DNA of 40,275 nt from Exiguobacterium sp. AM39-5BH (GCF_003467445.1 NZ_QSGS01000017.1:1-40275); one strand, 5' to 3'. Counted from the stretch's first letter, positions 15,064 to 23,265 are shown. Notes: generated by a model from the letters alone, not told the origin. A program made the numbers and translations.

Positions 15064-15642
15064 ATGAACTTCACCGCACGTCACCTCGCGTATCTGTTCG
15101 GGGTACTGCTCCTGATTTCGATCGCAGCGAACGTCTTTTTCTATCAACAAGTGATGGCTGTCACGAGTACTTCAGCCGCGAGTGAGACAGAAAATGAGAG
15201 CGTCACTCACTCTGAATCGGCAGCCTCCGGAGAGTCGTCGTCAGACACTGAACCAGTCGTCACATCGACAGAGACGGAACGAATGGAGGAGCTGACGACA
15301 CGCGCGACGCGCTTCGTCGAGTACGCCTTCACCGTCACGAAAGACAGTTACACCACCCAGAAACGACAGGCGAAGGACGTCATGTCGGAAGAACTCGCGG
15401 CCACGCTCTTTGCCGCTGACGGCAGCGACGTCGGCACGTTCGAGACGACCGTCCGCGACATCGAGGTGTTCCCTTCTGTCTCCGGAGAAGATTGCCTCGT
15501 ACGATTCGAACAAGACATGTTGATCACCGAGACGGGTTATGAAGAGACGACGCAAGAACTGTTGGCCCTGACGTTCGAGTCTATCGAAGGACGTTTGGTC
15601 GTCACCGAAATGGAAGATCTGACACCGGAAGGAGGGATCTAG
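15064..15642 (+). CDS. VirB8-like transfer protein (single TM, NTF2-like outer domain)
   Basis: 192 residues. One membrane helix at about 8-28 (YLFGVLLLISIAANVFFYQQVM), a Ser/Glu/Thr-rich linker (about 35-75), then an alpha/beta domain 'RMEELTTRATRFVEYAFTV' to the end. Its helix-then-sheet pattern is that of the NTF2-like periplasmic domain of VirB8/TcpC-like channel proteins. The ATG has AAGGAGGAGG upstream. It is probably extracellular and a structural part of the channel. The fold is inferred from pattern and position. Confidence 0.6.
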   Translation: MNFTARHLAYLFGVLLLISIAANVFFYQQVMAVTSTSAASETENESVTHSESAASGESSSDTEPVVTSTETERMEELTTRATRFVEYAFTVTKDSYTTQKRQAKDVMSEELAATLFAADGSDVGTFETTVRDIEVFPSVSGEDCLVRFEQDMLITETGYEETTQELLALTFESIEGRLVVTEMEDLTPEGGI

Positions 15643-16482
15643 ATGCGACGACAAACGCGACGGCGTCTCACCCAGAACGTCTCCCGGTTCTACCTCGGAC
15701 TCGGCGTATTCTTTGTCATCGGCTTCCTCTTTTTCGGTACTTCGTCGTTCTTCTTTGCTGAAGAGGCACCGGTCAATGAGACGCCGATCAACGAGGCAAT
15801 CCGACTCCCGAACGGGGAGACCGTGACGCTCCACGCGTCTAGTTACGATACGAAGACGAAGACAATGCGCGTTCGACTCTCACTCGATGAAGCACCAGGT
15901 AACACGAACGATCATCTCTTCCGCTACGTCTATAAGGCACGTCCTGATTCCGAGAAGGAAGTCACATCGCTGTATGAACGGAACAATCAGTACGTGCTCG
16001 AATTGAAGGACGTGCCGAACGACTTCGACCAGCTCGCCGTCCGAATCTACGGATTGGATGAGTCACAATCAATCGACGCACTCACACCCGAGGAACGAGA
16101 GAACAGTCTTTTGACATCCCTCTATGCCGACCGCCGGACCATCGAACAGGCGAACCATACCTCATCTGACGAGACAACTTTCACGAGACTATTCGTCGAG
16201 GATGAGCTCGCGGAGACCGAACGACAGGTGGAAACGGCGCAACAATCGGTCGAGGCGCAGCGGCAACAGATCAAGCGACTCGACCGTGACAAAGAGGAGC
16301 TCGAAGGAGAACTCCCCTACCTCTCGCTCGACGAACAGGTCGAACAGGAGAACGAGATCTTCGACCTCGGCCGGAAGCGTGACGAGCTCACACTAGAACT
16401 TGAAAAGCTCGAACAGTCGGTCCAAGCGCTCGAAGAAAAGCACGACAAATTGCGCGTCCGGCTCCGGGAACTATCGATTTAA
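15643..16482 (+). CDS. membrane-anchored coiled-coil transfer protein
   Basis: 279 residues: a basic N-terminus and one membrane helix (about 17-38, FYLGLGVFFVIGFLFFGTSSFFF). An outer beta-rich domain follows (about 45-135), then a long coiled coil (about 185-277, 'ETERQVETAQQSVEAQRQQIKRLDRDKEELEG' region, heptads of Leu/Val/Ile). The ATG follows the stop of the VirB8-like gene directly, with GGAGGG upstream. It is the last channel-type gene before the oriT candidate. It is probably a structural or tethering component; no homologue recognised. Confidence 0.6.
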   Translation: MRRQTRRRLTQNVSRFYLGLGVFFVIGFLFFGTSSFFFAEEAPVNETPINEAIRLPNGETVTLHASSYDTKTKTMRVRLSLDEAPGNTNDHLFRYVYKARPDSEKEVTSLYERNNQYVLELKDVPNDFDQLAVRIYGLDESQSIDALTPEERENSLLTSLYADRRTIEQANHTSSDETTFTRLFVEDELAETERQVETAQQSVEAQRQQIKRLDRDKEELEGELPYLSLDEQVEQENEIFDLGRKRDELTLELEKLEQSVQALEEKHDKLRVRLRELSI

Positions 16483-16483
16483 G

Positions 16484-16599
16484 TGGCACATTTCGTGCCA
16501 AATCGCTGGTTTCACTGGCACATTTCGTGCCGTTTTCGGACTTTTGGTGATATCACGGAAACCCCAGGCTCTGCCTGGGCTATCACGACAAGTGATAGC
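16484..16599 (+). other. candidate origin of transfer (oriT)
   Basis: Non-coding DNA just upstream of the mobilisation genes carries an ordered set of symmetric elements. There are two direct copies of TGGCACATTTCGTGCC (16484-16499 and 16516-16531, 32 bp apart), each itself a hairpin. Next are the palindrome GTGATATCAC (16547-16556), the hairpin CCCAGGC-TCT-GCCTGGG (16563-16579) and the hairpin GCTATCAC-GACAA-GTGATAGC (16579-16599). Arrays of this sort beside relaxase genes are typical oriT/relaxosome sites. The nick position cannot be read from the sequence. Confidence 0.65.
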
Positions 16600-16674
16600 A
16601 GTTTCCCCTTATGCTCTTTGAATCAGTTTTTAAGACGTCGGCAAAATATAGCCTCTAGAAAGGTGGTCAGGCAG

Positions 16675-16926
16675 ATGGATCTGTTACTCCGCGACATCGA
16701 CCCCGTCATCGTGAAGCAGATCGATGAGTGGGCGAAGGAACACAATCGCTCCCGGCAACAATATTTGAAAGAACTGCTCGCCTCCTGGTGCGCGAACGGC
16801 ATCAAATCGACGCAGGTCGAACGGCTCGAACGACAGCTCGAGGCGAACACGCTCCATTTGAAACGGAGTGCGGACGAGCTCGCCGAGGTGACCCGGTTGT
16901 TGAACGAGGTGATGCAGGATGCGTGA
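16675..16926 (+). CDS. ribbon-helix-helix relaxosome accessory protein
   Basis: 83 residues from the ATG at 16675 (AAAGGTGG about 8 nt upstream). The N-terminal segment LLLRDIDPVIVKQIDEWAKEHNRSRQQYLKELL has the strand-helix-helix form of Arc/MetJ-type DNA-binding proteins. The C-terminal half (QVERLERQLEANTLHLKRSADELAEVTRLLNEV) is a likely coiled coil for oligomerisation. It lies between the oriT candidate and the relaxase, whose ATG it overlaps by 8 nt. This fits a MobC-like or pLS20 auxiliary protein that binds oriT and helps load the relaxase. Confidence 0.75.
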   Translation: MDLLLRDIDPVIVKQIDEWAKEHNRSRQQYLKELLASWCANGIKSTQVERLERQLEANTLHLKRSADELAEVTRLLNEVMQDA

Positions 16927-18073
16927 CACGCCGGGCGTCGTTATCAAGTCGAAATTTAAGGTGCCGGGTACGAAAAAGAAGTCGCGTCGTTATACGACAT
17001 ACCTCGACTACATCAATCGGCCGGACGCGAAAGATAGCCGCGAACAGTTCGAAACATATCACGACTATATGGAAGACGAGACGAAATCGAGCGGTCTGTT
17101 CACACGTGAGGACGACCGATTGAATGACGAAAAACGTCGCACCGTCCGCGACATCTTCAAGCATGCACAAGAGAACGGGAGTATCCTCTGGCAAGACGTT
17201 ATCTCGTTCGACAACACCTGGCTACTAGAGACCGGTGTGCTCCACGACGACCTCGTCGACGAGAAACGGTTGATCCAGGCGACGCGGAACGCGGTCGAGG
17301 CGATGCTCCAAAAAGAGAAGATGGTCCATGCCTACTGGACCGGTGCCGTGCATTACAACACCGACAACATTCACGTGCATGTCGCCATCGTCGAGACGAG
17401 TCACATGCGCGAGCGCGGCAAACGCAAACCGAAATCGATCGAGCTGATGAAGTCGAAGGTCATCCATTCCCTCGCCGACCGGACGAAAGAACAGGAGAAA
17501 CTGAACGCCTTCATCCGCGACGAGTTGGTCGCCCATAAACGGAACCGGAAGATTCAAACGCTCCCGAACCGTGTCCTGCATCCCGACCTCGTCCGTCAGT
17601 TCAAGGACATCTATGAACGGTTGCCGGAAGACAAACGACAGTGGCGCTACAACATGAACGGGATGCAGCCGCTCCGGGAATCACTCGACCGTCTGACCGA
17701 CCGCTATATCGACATTCACTTCAAATCAGAGTTTCAAGCCTTCAACGAGCGGCTTGAACAGGAAGTATTGTTCCATCGTCGCAGCTATGGCGACACGGAG
17801 AAGGCCGAGCGTTATCGGACGACGAAACGACAGGACCTCTACACCCGGATGGGGAACGCCATCCTCTCTGAGATGCGCGACTTGTCGAAAAAACAGGCGC
17901 CATTCAAGAAAAGTGAAACCCCTAAACATCCGGTCCGACGCGCGTTCAACCAGCAAAAGATATTCAACGAATCACTCTACCGGATCGAACGGCACATGAA
18001 TGACGAGTTCGAACATTTGAAGAACCAACGCGCTTTCGAACAGCTGGAGCGGGACATCGAATATGGAAAGTGA
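16919..18073 (+). CDS. MobP2/MOBL-family relaxase
   Basis: 384 residues. The signature is HYNTDNIHVHVAIVE at about 145-159: a histidine followed by the H-x-H metal triad of HUH relaxases, in the arrangement of the MOBL family (type member RelLS20 of Bacillus pLS20), annotated in databases as MobP2. 'SRRYTTYLDYINRP' near residue 25 may supply the nucleophilic tyrosine. The C-terminal half is basic and helical. It nicks oriT and pilots the strand into the recipient through the VirD4-like protein. Its ATG overlaps the accessory gene. All metal ligands are present, so it is probably active. Confidence 0.85.
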   Translation: MRDTPGVVIKSKFKVPGTKKKSRRYTTYLDYINRPDAKDSREQFETYHDYMEDETKSSGLFTREDDRLNDEKRRTVRDIFKHAQENGSILWQDVISFDNTWLLETGVLHDDLVDEKRLIQATRNAVEAMLQKEKMVHAYWTGAVHYNTDNIHVHVAIVETSHMRERGKRKPKSIELMKSKVIHSLADRTKEQEKLNAFIRDELVAHKRNRKIQTLPNRVLHPDLVRQFKDIYERLPEDKRQWRYNMNGMQPLRESLDRLTDRYIDIHFKSEFQAFNERLEQEVLFHRRSYGDTEKAERYRTTKRQDLYTRMGNAILSEMRDLSKKQAPFKKSETPKHPVRRAFNQQKIFNESLYRIERHMNDEFEHLKNQRAFEQLERDIEYGK

Positions 18074-18082
18074 GGGAGGACG

Positions 18083-18532
18083 ATGGAAGAGTTGAGACAG
18101 ATCCGCCTTCGATTAAAGCCGGAGACGGTCGCGTATTTGGAGGAGTTCGCCGACGACAAACGCTTCGGCCATCTCGGTCAGGTCATCGACCATATCGCAG
18201 ACGAGCATAAAGAACTGACTGACGAGCAGTGGGACATGCAGTTCCTCACCCGCTCGATCAGTACACAGGTCTCTCGTCATATCGAAGAGTTGGTGAACGA
18301 GCAGATATCGACGGAACTCGAGCGCATCCGGCTCGCCGCAAACCGCTCTGATCGTCATGGGCAAATCCTGACAGAGCTCCTGCAGGCACTGATGCAGACC
18401 GAGGGCATCGAGGACATCATGACGACGGACCAGTTCAAGCCGACGTTCCTCGCGACGGCGGAACGTATCGTCCAGGAACGCATCGAGCACCAAAAACAGA
18501 AGAAGGACACTTTAACTTTTGAGAGAGGATGA
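18083..18532 (+). CDS. hypothetical transfer-region protein, possible RHH N-terminus
   Basis: 149 residues. It begins ELRQIRLRLKPETVAYLEEFADDKRFGHLGQVIDHI, a strand followed by two helices that could form a ribbon-helix-helix unit. The rest is helical and charged (QVSRHIEELVNEQISTELERIR...). The ATG has GAGGGAGG upstream and follows the relaxase stop by 9 bp, so it is co-translated with mobilisation functions. It is possibly a second oriT-binding or relaxase-associated factor; not recognised further. Confidence 0.6.
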   Translation: MEELRQIRLRLKPETVAYLEEFADDKRFGHLGQVIDHIADEHKELTDEQWDMQFLTRSISTQVSRHIEELVNEQISTELERIRLAANRSDRHGQILTELLQALMQTEGIEDIMTTDQFKPTFLATAERIVQERIEHQKQKKDTLTFERG

Positions 18533-18537
18533 ACCTT

Positions 18538-18825
18538 ATGCGACCACTTGACCGTCCCTTTACGATGGGACAACTGCTGACGCTTCAATCCGATACTGTC
18601 ACGGTCCTCATCTATGGAAAACGGTACGACATCCCGGTGTCCGTTTCCGAGCACCAACTTTTGACCGCCATCGCGCAAGACGAGATTGTCTTGCTTCCCG
18701 TCAATTTCGAGCGGACACGGCTGTTACTCGACATCCCGGAAACGTCGCCACACCTCGAGCGTGAACTGAACGATTTTGCGGATAGTGATGAATCTGTCAC
18801 CGACTTGTTGAAGGAAGGAGTCTGA
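18538..18825 (+). CDS. hypothetical protein, 95 aa
   Basis: The ATG at 18538 is chosen because GAGAGG is 9 nt upstream; the in-frame ATG at 18529 abuts that site. The small alpha/beta protein has a 'VTVLIYGKRYDIPVSV' strand pair and an acidic C-terminus. No membrane segment. It is between the RHH-like gene and the ArdC-like gene, in the same operon. No function recognised. Confidence 0.6.
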   Translation: MRPLDRPFTMGQLLTLQSDTVTVLIYGKRYDIPVSVSEHQLLTAIAQDEIVLLPVNFERTRLLLDIPETSPHLERELNDFADSDESVTDLLKEGV

Positions 18826-18829
18826 CACG

Positions 18830-20263
18830 ATGGCCAAGATGAAGACGAACGAAGAGCGGAAGGCCGAGCTCGAAGCCTTGACGGAACAAATGGGAAAACA
18901 GATCGACAGCTACTTCGAGAGCCCGGAAAAAATCCGGGAACATCTACAGTTCCTCGGCAAGTTCCATCAATACTCGATGCGGAACGCGGTCTTGATCGAA
19001 TCCCAGTTCCCCGGCGCAGTCGCAGTCGGCTCTTATCCGTTCTGGGAGAAGCAAGGCGCACAGGTTCAAAAAGGTGAACGTGGCATCAAGGTGTTCGTCC
19101 CGAACCCGGTGACGTACGCCTTACACAAAGATGATTGGGTACCGCTCAGCAAGGCACCGAAGTCGATCAAGGACGGCGTGAAACAAGGGCGAGTCCCGTC
19201 ACGCAAGATGATGTATTTCAAGATTGGTCACGTGTTCGAGTACACACAGACCGACGCGCGCGAGAAAGGGATCGAGGTCTCGGACATCTTCAAACGGTAT
19301 CATCGGGACGGCGGGTTGGAGAACGAACAAGACATCCGTGACGCCTTGACGACGCTCGCGGATGCCCGGAATGTGACGCTGTTGGAGGAACCGCTCGACG
19401 AGATCGGGACGGCGAAGGGCTGTTATTACCCAGAGCTACATGCGATCGCCTTGAACCCGCGGAACACATCGATTGAGGACATCAGCGTCCTGATCCACGA
19501 GCTCGCCCACGCGGAGCTGCACAACCAGGAGCGGAACTTCGAACGAGACCAACCGCTCACCGCACCCGAGAAAGAGTTCCAGGCCGAGATGGTCGCCTAT
19601 GTCGTCTCGCATCAGCTCGGCTTCCCGACGGATGACTTCTCACTCTCTTACTTGGCCGGTTGGACGAAAGATAAGGAACTCCTCGACAAGGAGCAGCTGT
19701 TGCAGGAAGTCCATCAAACGTCCGCAGGCTTCCTCGACCACATCGAGTCACACTTAGAAAAAGTACACACCTTGGAGCAAGAGAAAGAACAGACGCCACT
19801 CGAATATCTTGAGCAACTGAACCGGCGCATGGGATGGAAAGACGCCGACCTCAGTCTCTATGAACAAGTACATGCCGTAAAAAGTGTTTTCCCAGAGGAG
19901 GTGGAGCCTTATCTGAACGCAAAAGCGGCCCTCGAGACGAACCTGAAGGTGGATCGCGTCGATGAGCCGCTCATGTATATTCATGGCATGGGTCTCGGGT
20001 TTCAACCGTTCGGTATCGCCAATAATCATGACTTCAGTGAAGATCAGGTTGTCGCTTATACAATCGCCTTACCGAATCAGCCATTAATCAGCGGTCACTT
20101 TGATCCCGAAAGAACCGTGCATCCATTGCACGATTTAGAAAAGAACAATAAGGTTGAAAAGCCACTTCTGAAATCGCTTGAAAACTATTGGCATGGCGTG
20201 TTGATAGAGGAAGAACAAAAGTTCCTTTCAAGAATTTCATTGTTGAACATCGAAAGACTCTGA
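18830..20263 (+). CDS. ArdC/LtrC-like antirestriction protein with zinc metalloprotease motif
   Basis: 477 residues. The N-terminal part (about 28-110, 'FLGKFHQYSMRNAVLIESQFPGAVAVGSYPFWEKQGAQVQ' region) matches the ssDNA-binding domain of ArdC/TraC-like proteins. A gluzincin-type site HELAH lies at about 223-227 with a likely third ligand Glu at about 253 (EFQAEMVAY). The C-terminal 150 residues form an additional domain (LPD-like, 'YEQVHAVKSVFPEEVEPY...'). Such proteins enter or act in the recipient and protect incoming single-stranded plasmid DNA from restriction. It is the last gene of the GC-rich operon, and its 3-prime end becomes AT-richer. Confidence 0.85.
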   Translation: MAKMKTNEERKAELEALTEQMGKQIDSYFESPEKIREHLQFLGKFHQYSMRNAVLIESQFPGAVAVGSYPFWEKQGAQVQKGERGIKVFVPNPVTYALHKDDWVPLSKAPKSIKDGVKQGRVPSRKMMYFKIGHVFEYTQTDAREKGIEVSDIFKRYHRDGGLENEQDIRDALTTLADARNVTLLEEPLDEIGTAKGCYYPELHAIALNPRNTSIEDISVLIHELAHAELHNQERNFERDQPLTAPEKEFQAEMVAYVVSHQLGFPTDDFSLSYLAGWTKDKELLDKEQLLQEVHQTSAGFLDHIESHLEKVHTLEQEKEQTPLEYLEQLNRRMGWKDADLSLYEQVHAVKSVFPEEVEPYLNAKAALETNLKVDRVDEPLMYIHGMGLGFQPFGIANNHDFSEDQVVAYTIALPNQPLISGHFDPERTVHPLHDLEKNNKVEKPLLKSLENYWHGVLIEEEQKFLSRISLLNIERL

Positions 20264-20273
20264 TGACATTCTT

Positions 20274-20303
20274 GGGGTATGATGATTTAAAAAATCATAC
20301 CCC
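20274..20303. terminator. bidirectional terminator between transfer operon and mph
   Basis: GGGGTATGAT (20274-20283) pairs perfectly with ATCATACCCC (20294-20303). The short T tract on the plus side makes it a modest terminator. It separates two convergent genes. Confidence 0.6.
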
Positions 20304-20336
20304 TTTCACCTTCAGAGCGCTACTATTGCTTTTACC

Positions 20337-21227
20337 TCATACATTTTGTGCAAGCATGTAAGCAGCTGTTTCACGCATATCTTGTAGGTCAGATATCTCT
20401 GCGAATTCTGCTACAGTTATTGCGCTGGTTGTTAACAACTCAATTATATGCTCGTCCATTCTTGACCATGTTCTTCCGCCTGCATTGTCGTAAGCATCGA
20501 GTACCTTTGTCAAACCATCTTTACCAAACAGTAATAGATGTGATAGAAAATCCACAGATGTGTCCGCAATACTAATCTCTGTCCAATCTATCAAACCAGA
20601 GATCTCAAAATTCTTATTTATTAGTATGTGGCCAGGGTGTAAATCCCCGTGGCTTACACCTACATGCGATGGCCATAGCGAATCATTCGCCAACCATTCT
20701 TGCCAACGCTCCCATAGCTCTGAATTCACATGATACTTCTGTCTCACCTTCTCCATCCGTATCTTCATCGAACTGTTTAAATCTTTAGCATGAAGAGTTT
20801 TGATACCGATTTCTTTGAAGTGTCCATGTGGTAATGTGTGTAGTTCTGCCAACACTTTACCTAATGACTGATAGTAAGATTGTGGTGTGTTCTCTTTGTC
20901 AAAACTCCAGACGTAATCTTGTTGCTCTACATCAATTGTTGCAACTGGAACACCATCTAATTGCTTATACGCAATTAGTTCATCATCAAAAATTGACCAA
21001 TTTGGAACTTGAAAACTCACATGTTCTTCCATAATTTCTAGTGCTCTCTTTTCTTTCAAGGCGCTCCTCATCGAATCTAATCTTCGAGGAATTCTTAGTA
21101 TCCACTTTCTACCAAGCGTATCTTTTGCATAAGCAACCTGAAAATCAACACCTGATTCATTTACCACAATGCTATTCTCTAACACATCTAATCCTTTATT
21201 TTTTGCAAGCCGTTTAAGTTCGTTCAT
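20337..21227 (-). CDS. mph: macrolide 2'-phosphotransferase (Mph family)
   Basis: 296 residues from the ATG at 21227 with GGAGG upstream. The aminoglycoside/macrolide kinase fold shows a nucleotide-side N-lobe ('GRKWILRIPRR') and the catalytic loop HGDLHPGHIL, with His in place of the usual Asn as in Mph enzymes. The metal-binding segment is GLIDWTEISIADTSVDF. The enzyme transfers phosphate from a nucleotide (GTP in characterised Mph proteins) to the 2'-OH of the macrolide desosamine, giving cytoplasmic resistance. Expression appears inducible through a leader peptide and terminator upstream (21337-21598). AT-rich and inserted opposite to the transfer operon, so it looks like acquired cargo. 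The exact Mph class cannot be assigned by eye. Confidence 0.88.
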   Translation of the reverse strand: MNELKRLAKNKGLDVLENSIVVNESGVDFQVAYAKDTLGRKWILRIPRRLDSMRSALKEKRALEIMEEHVSFQVPNWSIFDDELIAYKQLDGVPVATIDVEQQDYVWSFDKENTPQSYYQSLGKVLAELHTLPHGHFKEIGIKTLHAKDLNSSMKIRMEKVRQKYHVNSELWERWQEWLANDSLWPSHVGVSHGDLHPGHILINKNFEISGLIDWTEISIADTSVDFLSHLLLFGKDGLTKVLDAYDNAGGRTWSRMDEHIIELLTTSAITVAEFAEISDLQDMRETAAYMLAQNV

Positions 21228-21336
21228 GAGTTGTACCTCCAATTTTTATGTTGTGCGATAAACAAGTGAAATGTATGCATTTTTAATACTTTTTTCATTT
21301 CACTCTTTTCTAATTAGATTTAACTAAATGAAGTCA

Positions 21337-21369
21337 TAAAAAAATCACAGACAAAATGGTGTCTGTGAT
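21337..21369 (-). terminator. attenuator terminator upstream of mph
   Basis: On the minus strand ATCACAGAC pairs with GTCTGTGAT (9 bp perfect, 21361-21369 with 21344-21352) and is followed by seven U. It lies between the leader peptide and mph, so transcripts would stop before the resistance gene unless the hairpin is prevented. Confidence 0.85.
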
Positions 21370-21372
21370 CAA

Positions 21373-21567
21373 GAGTAAATGAGTTACAACTAAGAAGCGT
21401 CCATTATCAAAAATAGAAGGACACGACGAAAAAAGTTGTAAATCTGCTATGTTTGTAAGTGTGTTGTTTCTTCGTCAAAGATTGATAAAAATGTGCAGAC
21501 TACTCCCATTTACTCTGTTTTATGAAAACAGAGCCTTTGAACATATTTAATTAGCCATTGTTCAAAG
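21373..21567 (-). promoter_or_regulatory. alternative leader hairpins (anti-terminator region)
   Basis: Minus-strand RNA can form CTTTGAACA/TGTTCAAAG (21559-21567 with 21535-21543), whose first arm lies inside the leader coding sequence. It can also form CTCTGTTTT/AAAACAGAG (21525-21533 with 21513-21521). GAGTAAATG at 21507-21515 can pair with CATTTACTC at 21373-21381, immediately beside the terminator arm. Ribosome stalling in the leader would block the first stem and shift these pairings. Confidence 0.6.
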
Positions 21568-21598
21568 TGTGGTGGCGTAATCTCCCGGCGTGCATCAT
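21551..21598 (-). CDS. macrolide-sensing leader peptide MMHAGRLRHHTLNNG
   Basis: A 15-codon ORF with AGGAGGA 9-10 nt before its ATG. The peptide contains the RLR motif at residues 6-8. It aligns with the ErmD leader (MTHSMRLRFPTLNQ) at M, H, RLR and TLN, without gaps. RLR is the known sequence at which a macrolide-bound ribosome arrests. A terminator follows about 180 nt downstream, then mph. The leader is strongly supported by its own ribosome binding site, its motif and the surrounding hairpins. It would sense erythromycin-type drugs. Confidence 0.85.
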   Translation of the reverse strand: MMHAGRLRHHTLNNG

Positions 21599-21635
21599 TC
21601 TTAACAATCCTCCTAGTGAATATTATGCTGTTGAC

Positions 21636-21662
21636 TTTATATCAGTTTTTATTCAATGTCAA
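21636..21662 (-). promoter_or_regulatory. promoter of the mph leader transcript
   Basis: On the minus strand TTGACA (21657-21662) and TATAAA (21636-21641) are separated by 15 bp, slightly short for sigma-A. An alternative -10 using the overlapping ATAAAG is one base better spaced. It is placed about 38 bp before the leader ATG. Confidence 0.5.
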
Positions 21663-21763
21663 TCGAGCTTTATATTTAGAAAAAAATTATTTGCCGATTT
21701 GTCTTTATTAAATACTGATTTGTAATTTTTAAAAATATAATCGTGAATAATTGATACTCGTTT

Positions 21764-21988
21764 TTAATCTTCCCAAAGTTCATTCATCAATTCATCGATT
21801 TCTTTCGATAATCGTTGCTTTTCCCCAACGTCTACTTCGACTCTCCCATCTTCGTAAAACCAAAGTACATCTCCCGATTGAATGGACTTCGGAAGTCGTG
21901 ACTTTGGAATGTCTTCCATTACTTCTCCGAATTCGACGACGGCTAAATCCCCTTCAAATCGGTCGACAATCCCTCTCCGTCGCTTCAT
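21764..21988 (-). CDS. DUF3006 family protein
   Basis: 74 residues: MKRRRGIVDRFEGDLAVVEFGEVMEDIPKSRLP, the compact beta-barrel typical of DUF3006, followed by a charged C-terminal helix. Its ATG overlaps the stop of the upstream MBL-fold gene by 4 nt, a pairing common in Firmicutes where DUF3006 follows secreted MBL nucleases. Function unknown; it may act with the hydrolase. Confidence 0.8.
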   Translation of the reverse strand: MKRRRGIVDRFEGDLAVVEFGEVMEDIPKSRLPKSIQSGDVLWFYEDGRVEVDVGEKQRLSKEIDELMNELWED

Positions 21989-22827
21989 TTTGATTTCTTC
22001 ACGGCATAACTTGAACCGTTCCCCGTGATGATGACCGTGCCGTTCTTGTCGGTGCGAAGCATATTCACCTTCTGGCGTTTCAAGTTCGTCACCACTTCGG
22101 ACGTCGGGTGTCCGTAGCTATTCTTCCCGACACTGATGATGGCATGCTTCGGTTTGACCGTGTTCAGGAACGTGCTGCTTGTCGAGGTCTTCGCACCGTG
22201 ATGACCCACCTTCAAGACATCCGCTCGGAGCGTCTGTTTCTTCGCCATCATGTCCTTCTCAGAAACGTGTTCCGCGTCCCCTGTGAACAAGAACGTGTTC
22301 TTCTTGTACGTGACATGAAGGACTGCACTCCAGTTGTTCAAGTCACTGTTCGAGTAGGCTTTGACCGGACCCACAAACTTCGCACTGACACCTTTGATCG
22401 GTAGTTTCACGCCGGCTTGTGCCGTTTTGATGGTCTTCCCTTCCCGTTTAACGGCTTGAAGGAAGTCTTTGTAGGCCTGGGTCGTGTGCTTCACTTTTGG
22501 CGCGTAGACGTTCTCGACACGGTAGGCATCCAAAATTTCATCCAATCCACCGATATGATCTGCGTCCGGATGCGTCGAGATCAATACTTCGATGTCATCC
22601 ACTTTTTGTTTCTTGAGATAGGCGACAATCGCATCGCCCTTTCCTTTGTTCCCCCCGTCGATGATGACGTCCTCACCGCTCGGCATCTTGATGTAGATAG
22701 CATCTCCTTGCCCGACATCGATGTAATGGACTTTGATGCTCGCAGCGGCAGATGCCTCTCCGTATGGCGACACCAATAGCGCTCCACTAAATAGAACGGC
22801 ACTCCCAATCTTAATCAATTTATTCAT
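21985..22827 (-). CDS. secreted MBL-fold hydrolase (ComEC/Rec2 C-terminal type)
   Basis: 280 residues with a Sec signal peptide (about 1-28, LIKIGSAVLFSGALLVSPYGEASAAA). The metallo-beta-lactamase fold core shows VHYIDVGQGDAIYI, the metal motif HPDADHIGG (about 86-94), VLHVTYKKNTFLFTGDAE and DVLKVGHHGAKTSTS. This is the ComEC/Rec2-related subgroup: the same domain in ComEC is believed to degrade the non-transforming DNA strand. As a free exported protein it is likely an extracellular nuclease or phosphodiesterase. It is paired with the DUF3006 gene. Metal ligands look complete. Confidence 0.88.
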   Translation of the reverse strand: MNKLIKIGSAVLFSGALLVSPYGEASAAASIKVHYIDVGQGDAIYIKMPSGEDVIIDGGNKGKGDAIVAYLKKQKVDDIEVLISTHPDADHIGGLDEILDAYRVENVYAPKVKHTTQAYKDFLQAVKREGKTIKTAQAGVKLPIKGVSAKFVGPVKAYSNSDLNNWSAVLHVTYKKNTFLFTGDAEHVSEKDMMAKKQTLRADVLKVGHHGAKTSTSSTFLNTVKPKHAIISVGKNSYGHPTSEVVTNLKRQKVNMLRTDKNGTVIITGNGSSYAVKKSK

Positions 22828-22970
22828 CTTCTATCACTCCACTTTAAAATTATTGTAAAATTATCCAACACACCTTTATTATAATCCGCTATTTGTTAAA
22901 TAGCTTCTAATTCCTGCGGTTGACCACATACATAAATAGGTAAGGTGTGATGATAGGAGGAGTAAGAGAA

Positions 22971-23252
22971 ATGGATTTACGAAAACCAATCGCAATAAAC
23001 AAGACGTACAAACCGGTCCTGATTTTTAAAGACGGGGTAGAAGTAAAGGAGTGTGTCTCCATTCAGGAAGCTGCACACTATCTGAAGGGATACACGTTAT
23101 GCACCGCCATGCCGTATCGCCACATTATGAATGGCATCATCCTTGATGAGACCTGGATCCATGAGGGAAGCAGCTATCGGTTCACCACTGATCCTGATGT
23201 GAAAAAGGCAAAGCTGGCAGAGATGGAGGCTCAGAACAAAGTCCGTTTTTAA
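22971..23252 (+). CDS. NUMOD1-like small protein, 93 aa
   Basis: Starts at the ATG at 22971 with AGGAGG 10 nt upstream. The sequence 'YKPVLIFKDGVEVKECVSIQEAAHYLKG ... YRHIMNGII ... GSSYRF' has the strand-strand-helix-turn pattern of NUMOD1/IENR-type DNA-binding repeats usually attached to homing endonucleases. No nuclease domain is attached, so this is a free-standing DNA-binding module or a remnant. It is followed closely by a possible tiny ORF and the 23376 gene. Confidence 0.6.
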   Translation: MDLRKPIAINKTYKPVLIFKDGVEVKECVSIQEAAHYLKGYTLCTAMPYRHIMNGIILDETWIHEGSSYRFTTDPDVKKAKLAEMEAQNKVRF

Positions 23253-23265
23253 GGAAGGACAGAAT

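Noticed and set aside
3728..18493. Many long open frames on the opposite strand of the transfer operon
   Set aside because: They mirror strongly biased GC-rich genes, lack ribosome binding sites, and have Arg/His/Val-rich or Ser/Arg-rich compositions typical of shadow frames.
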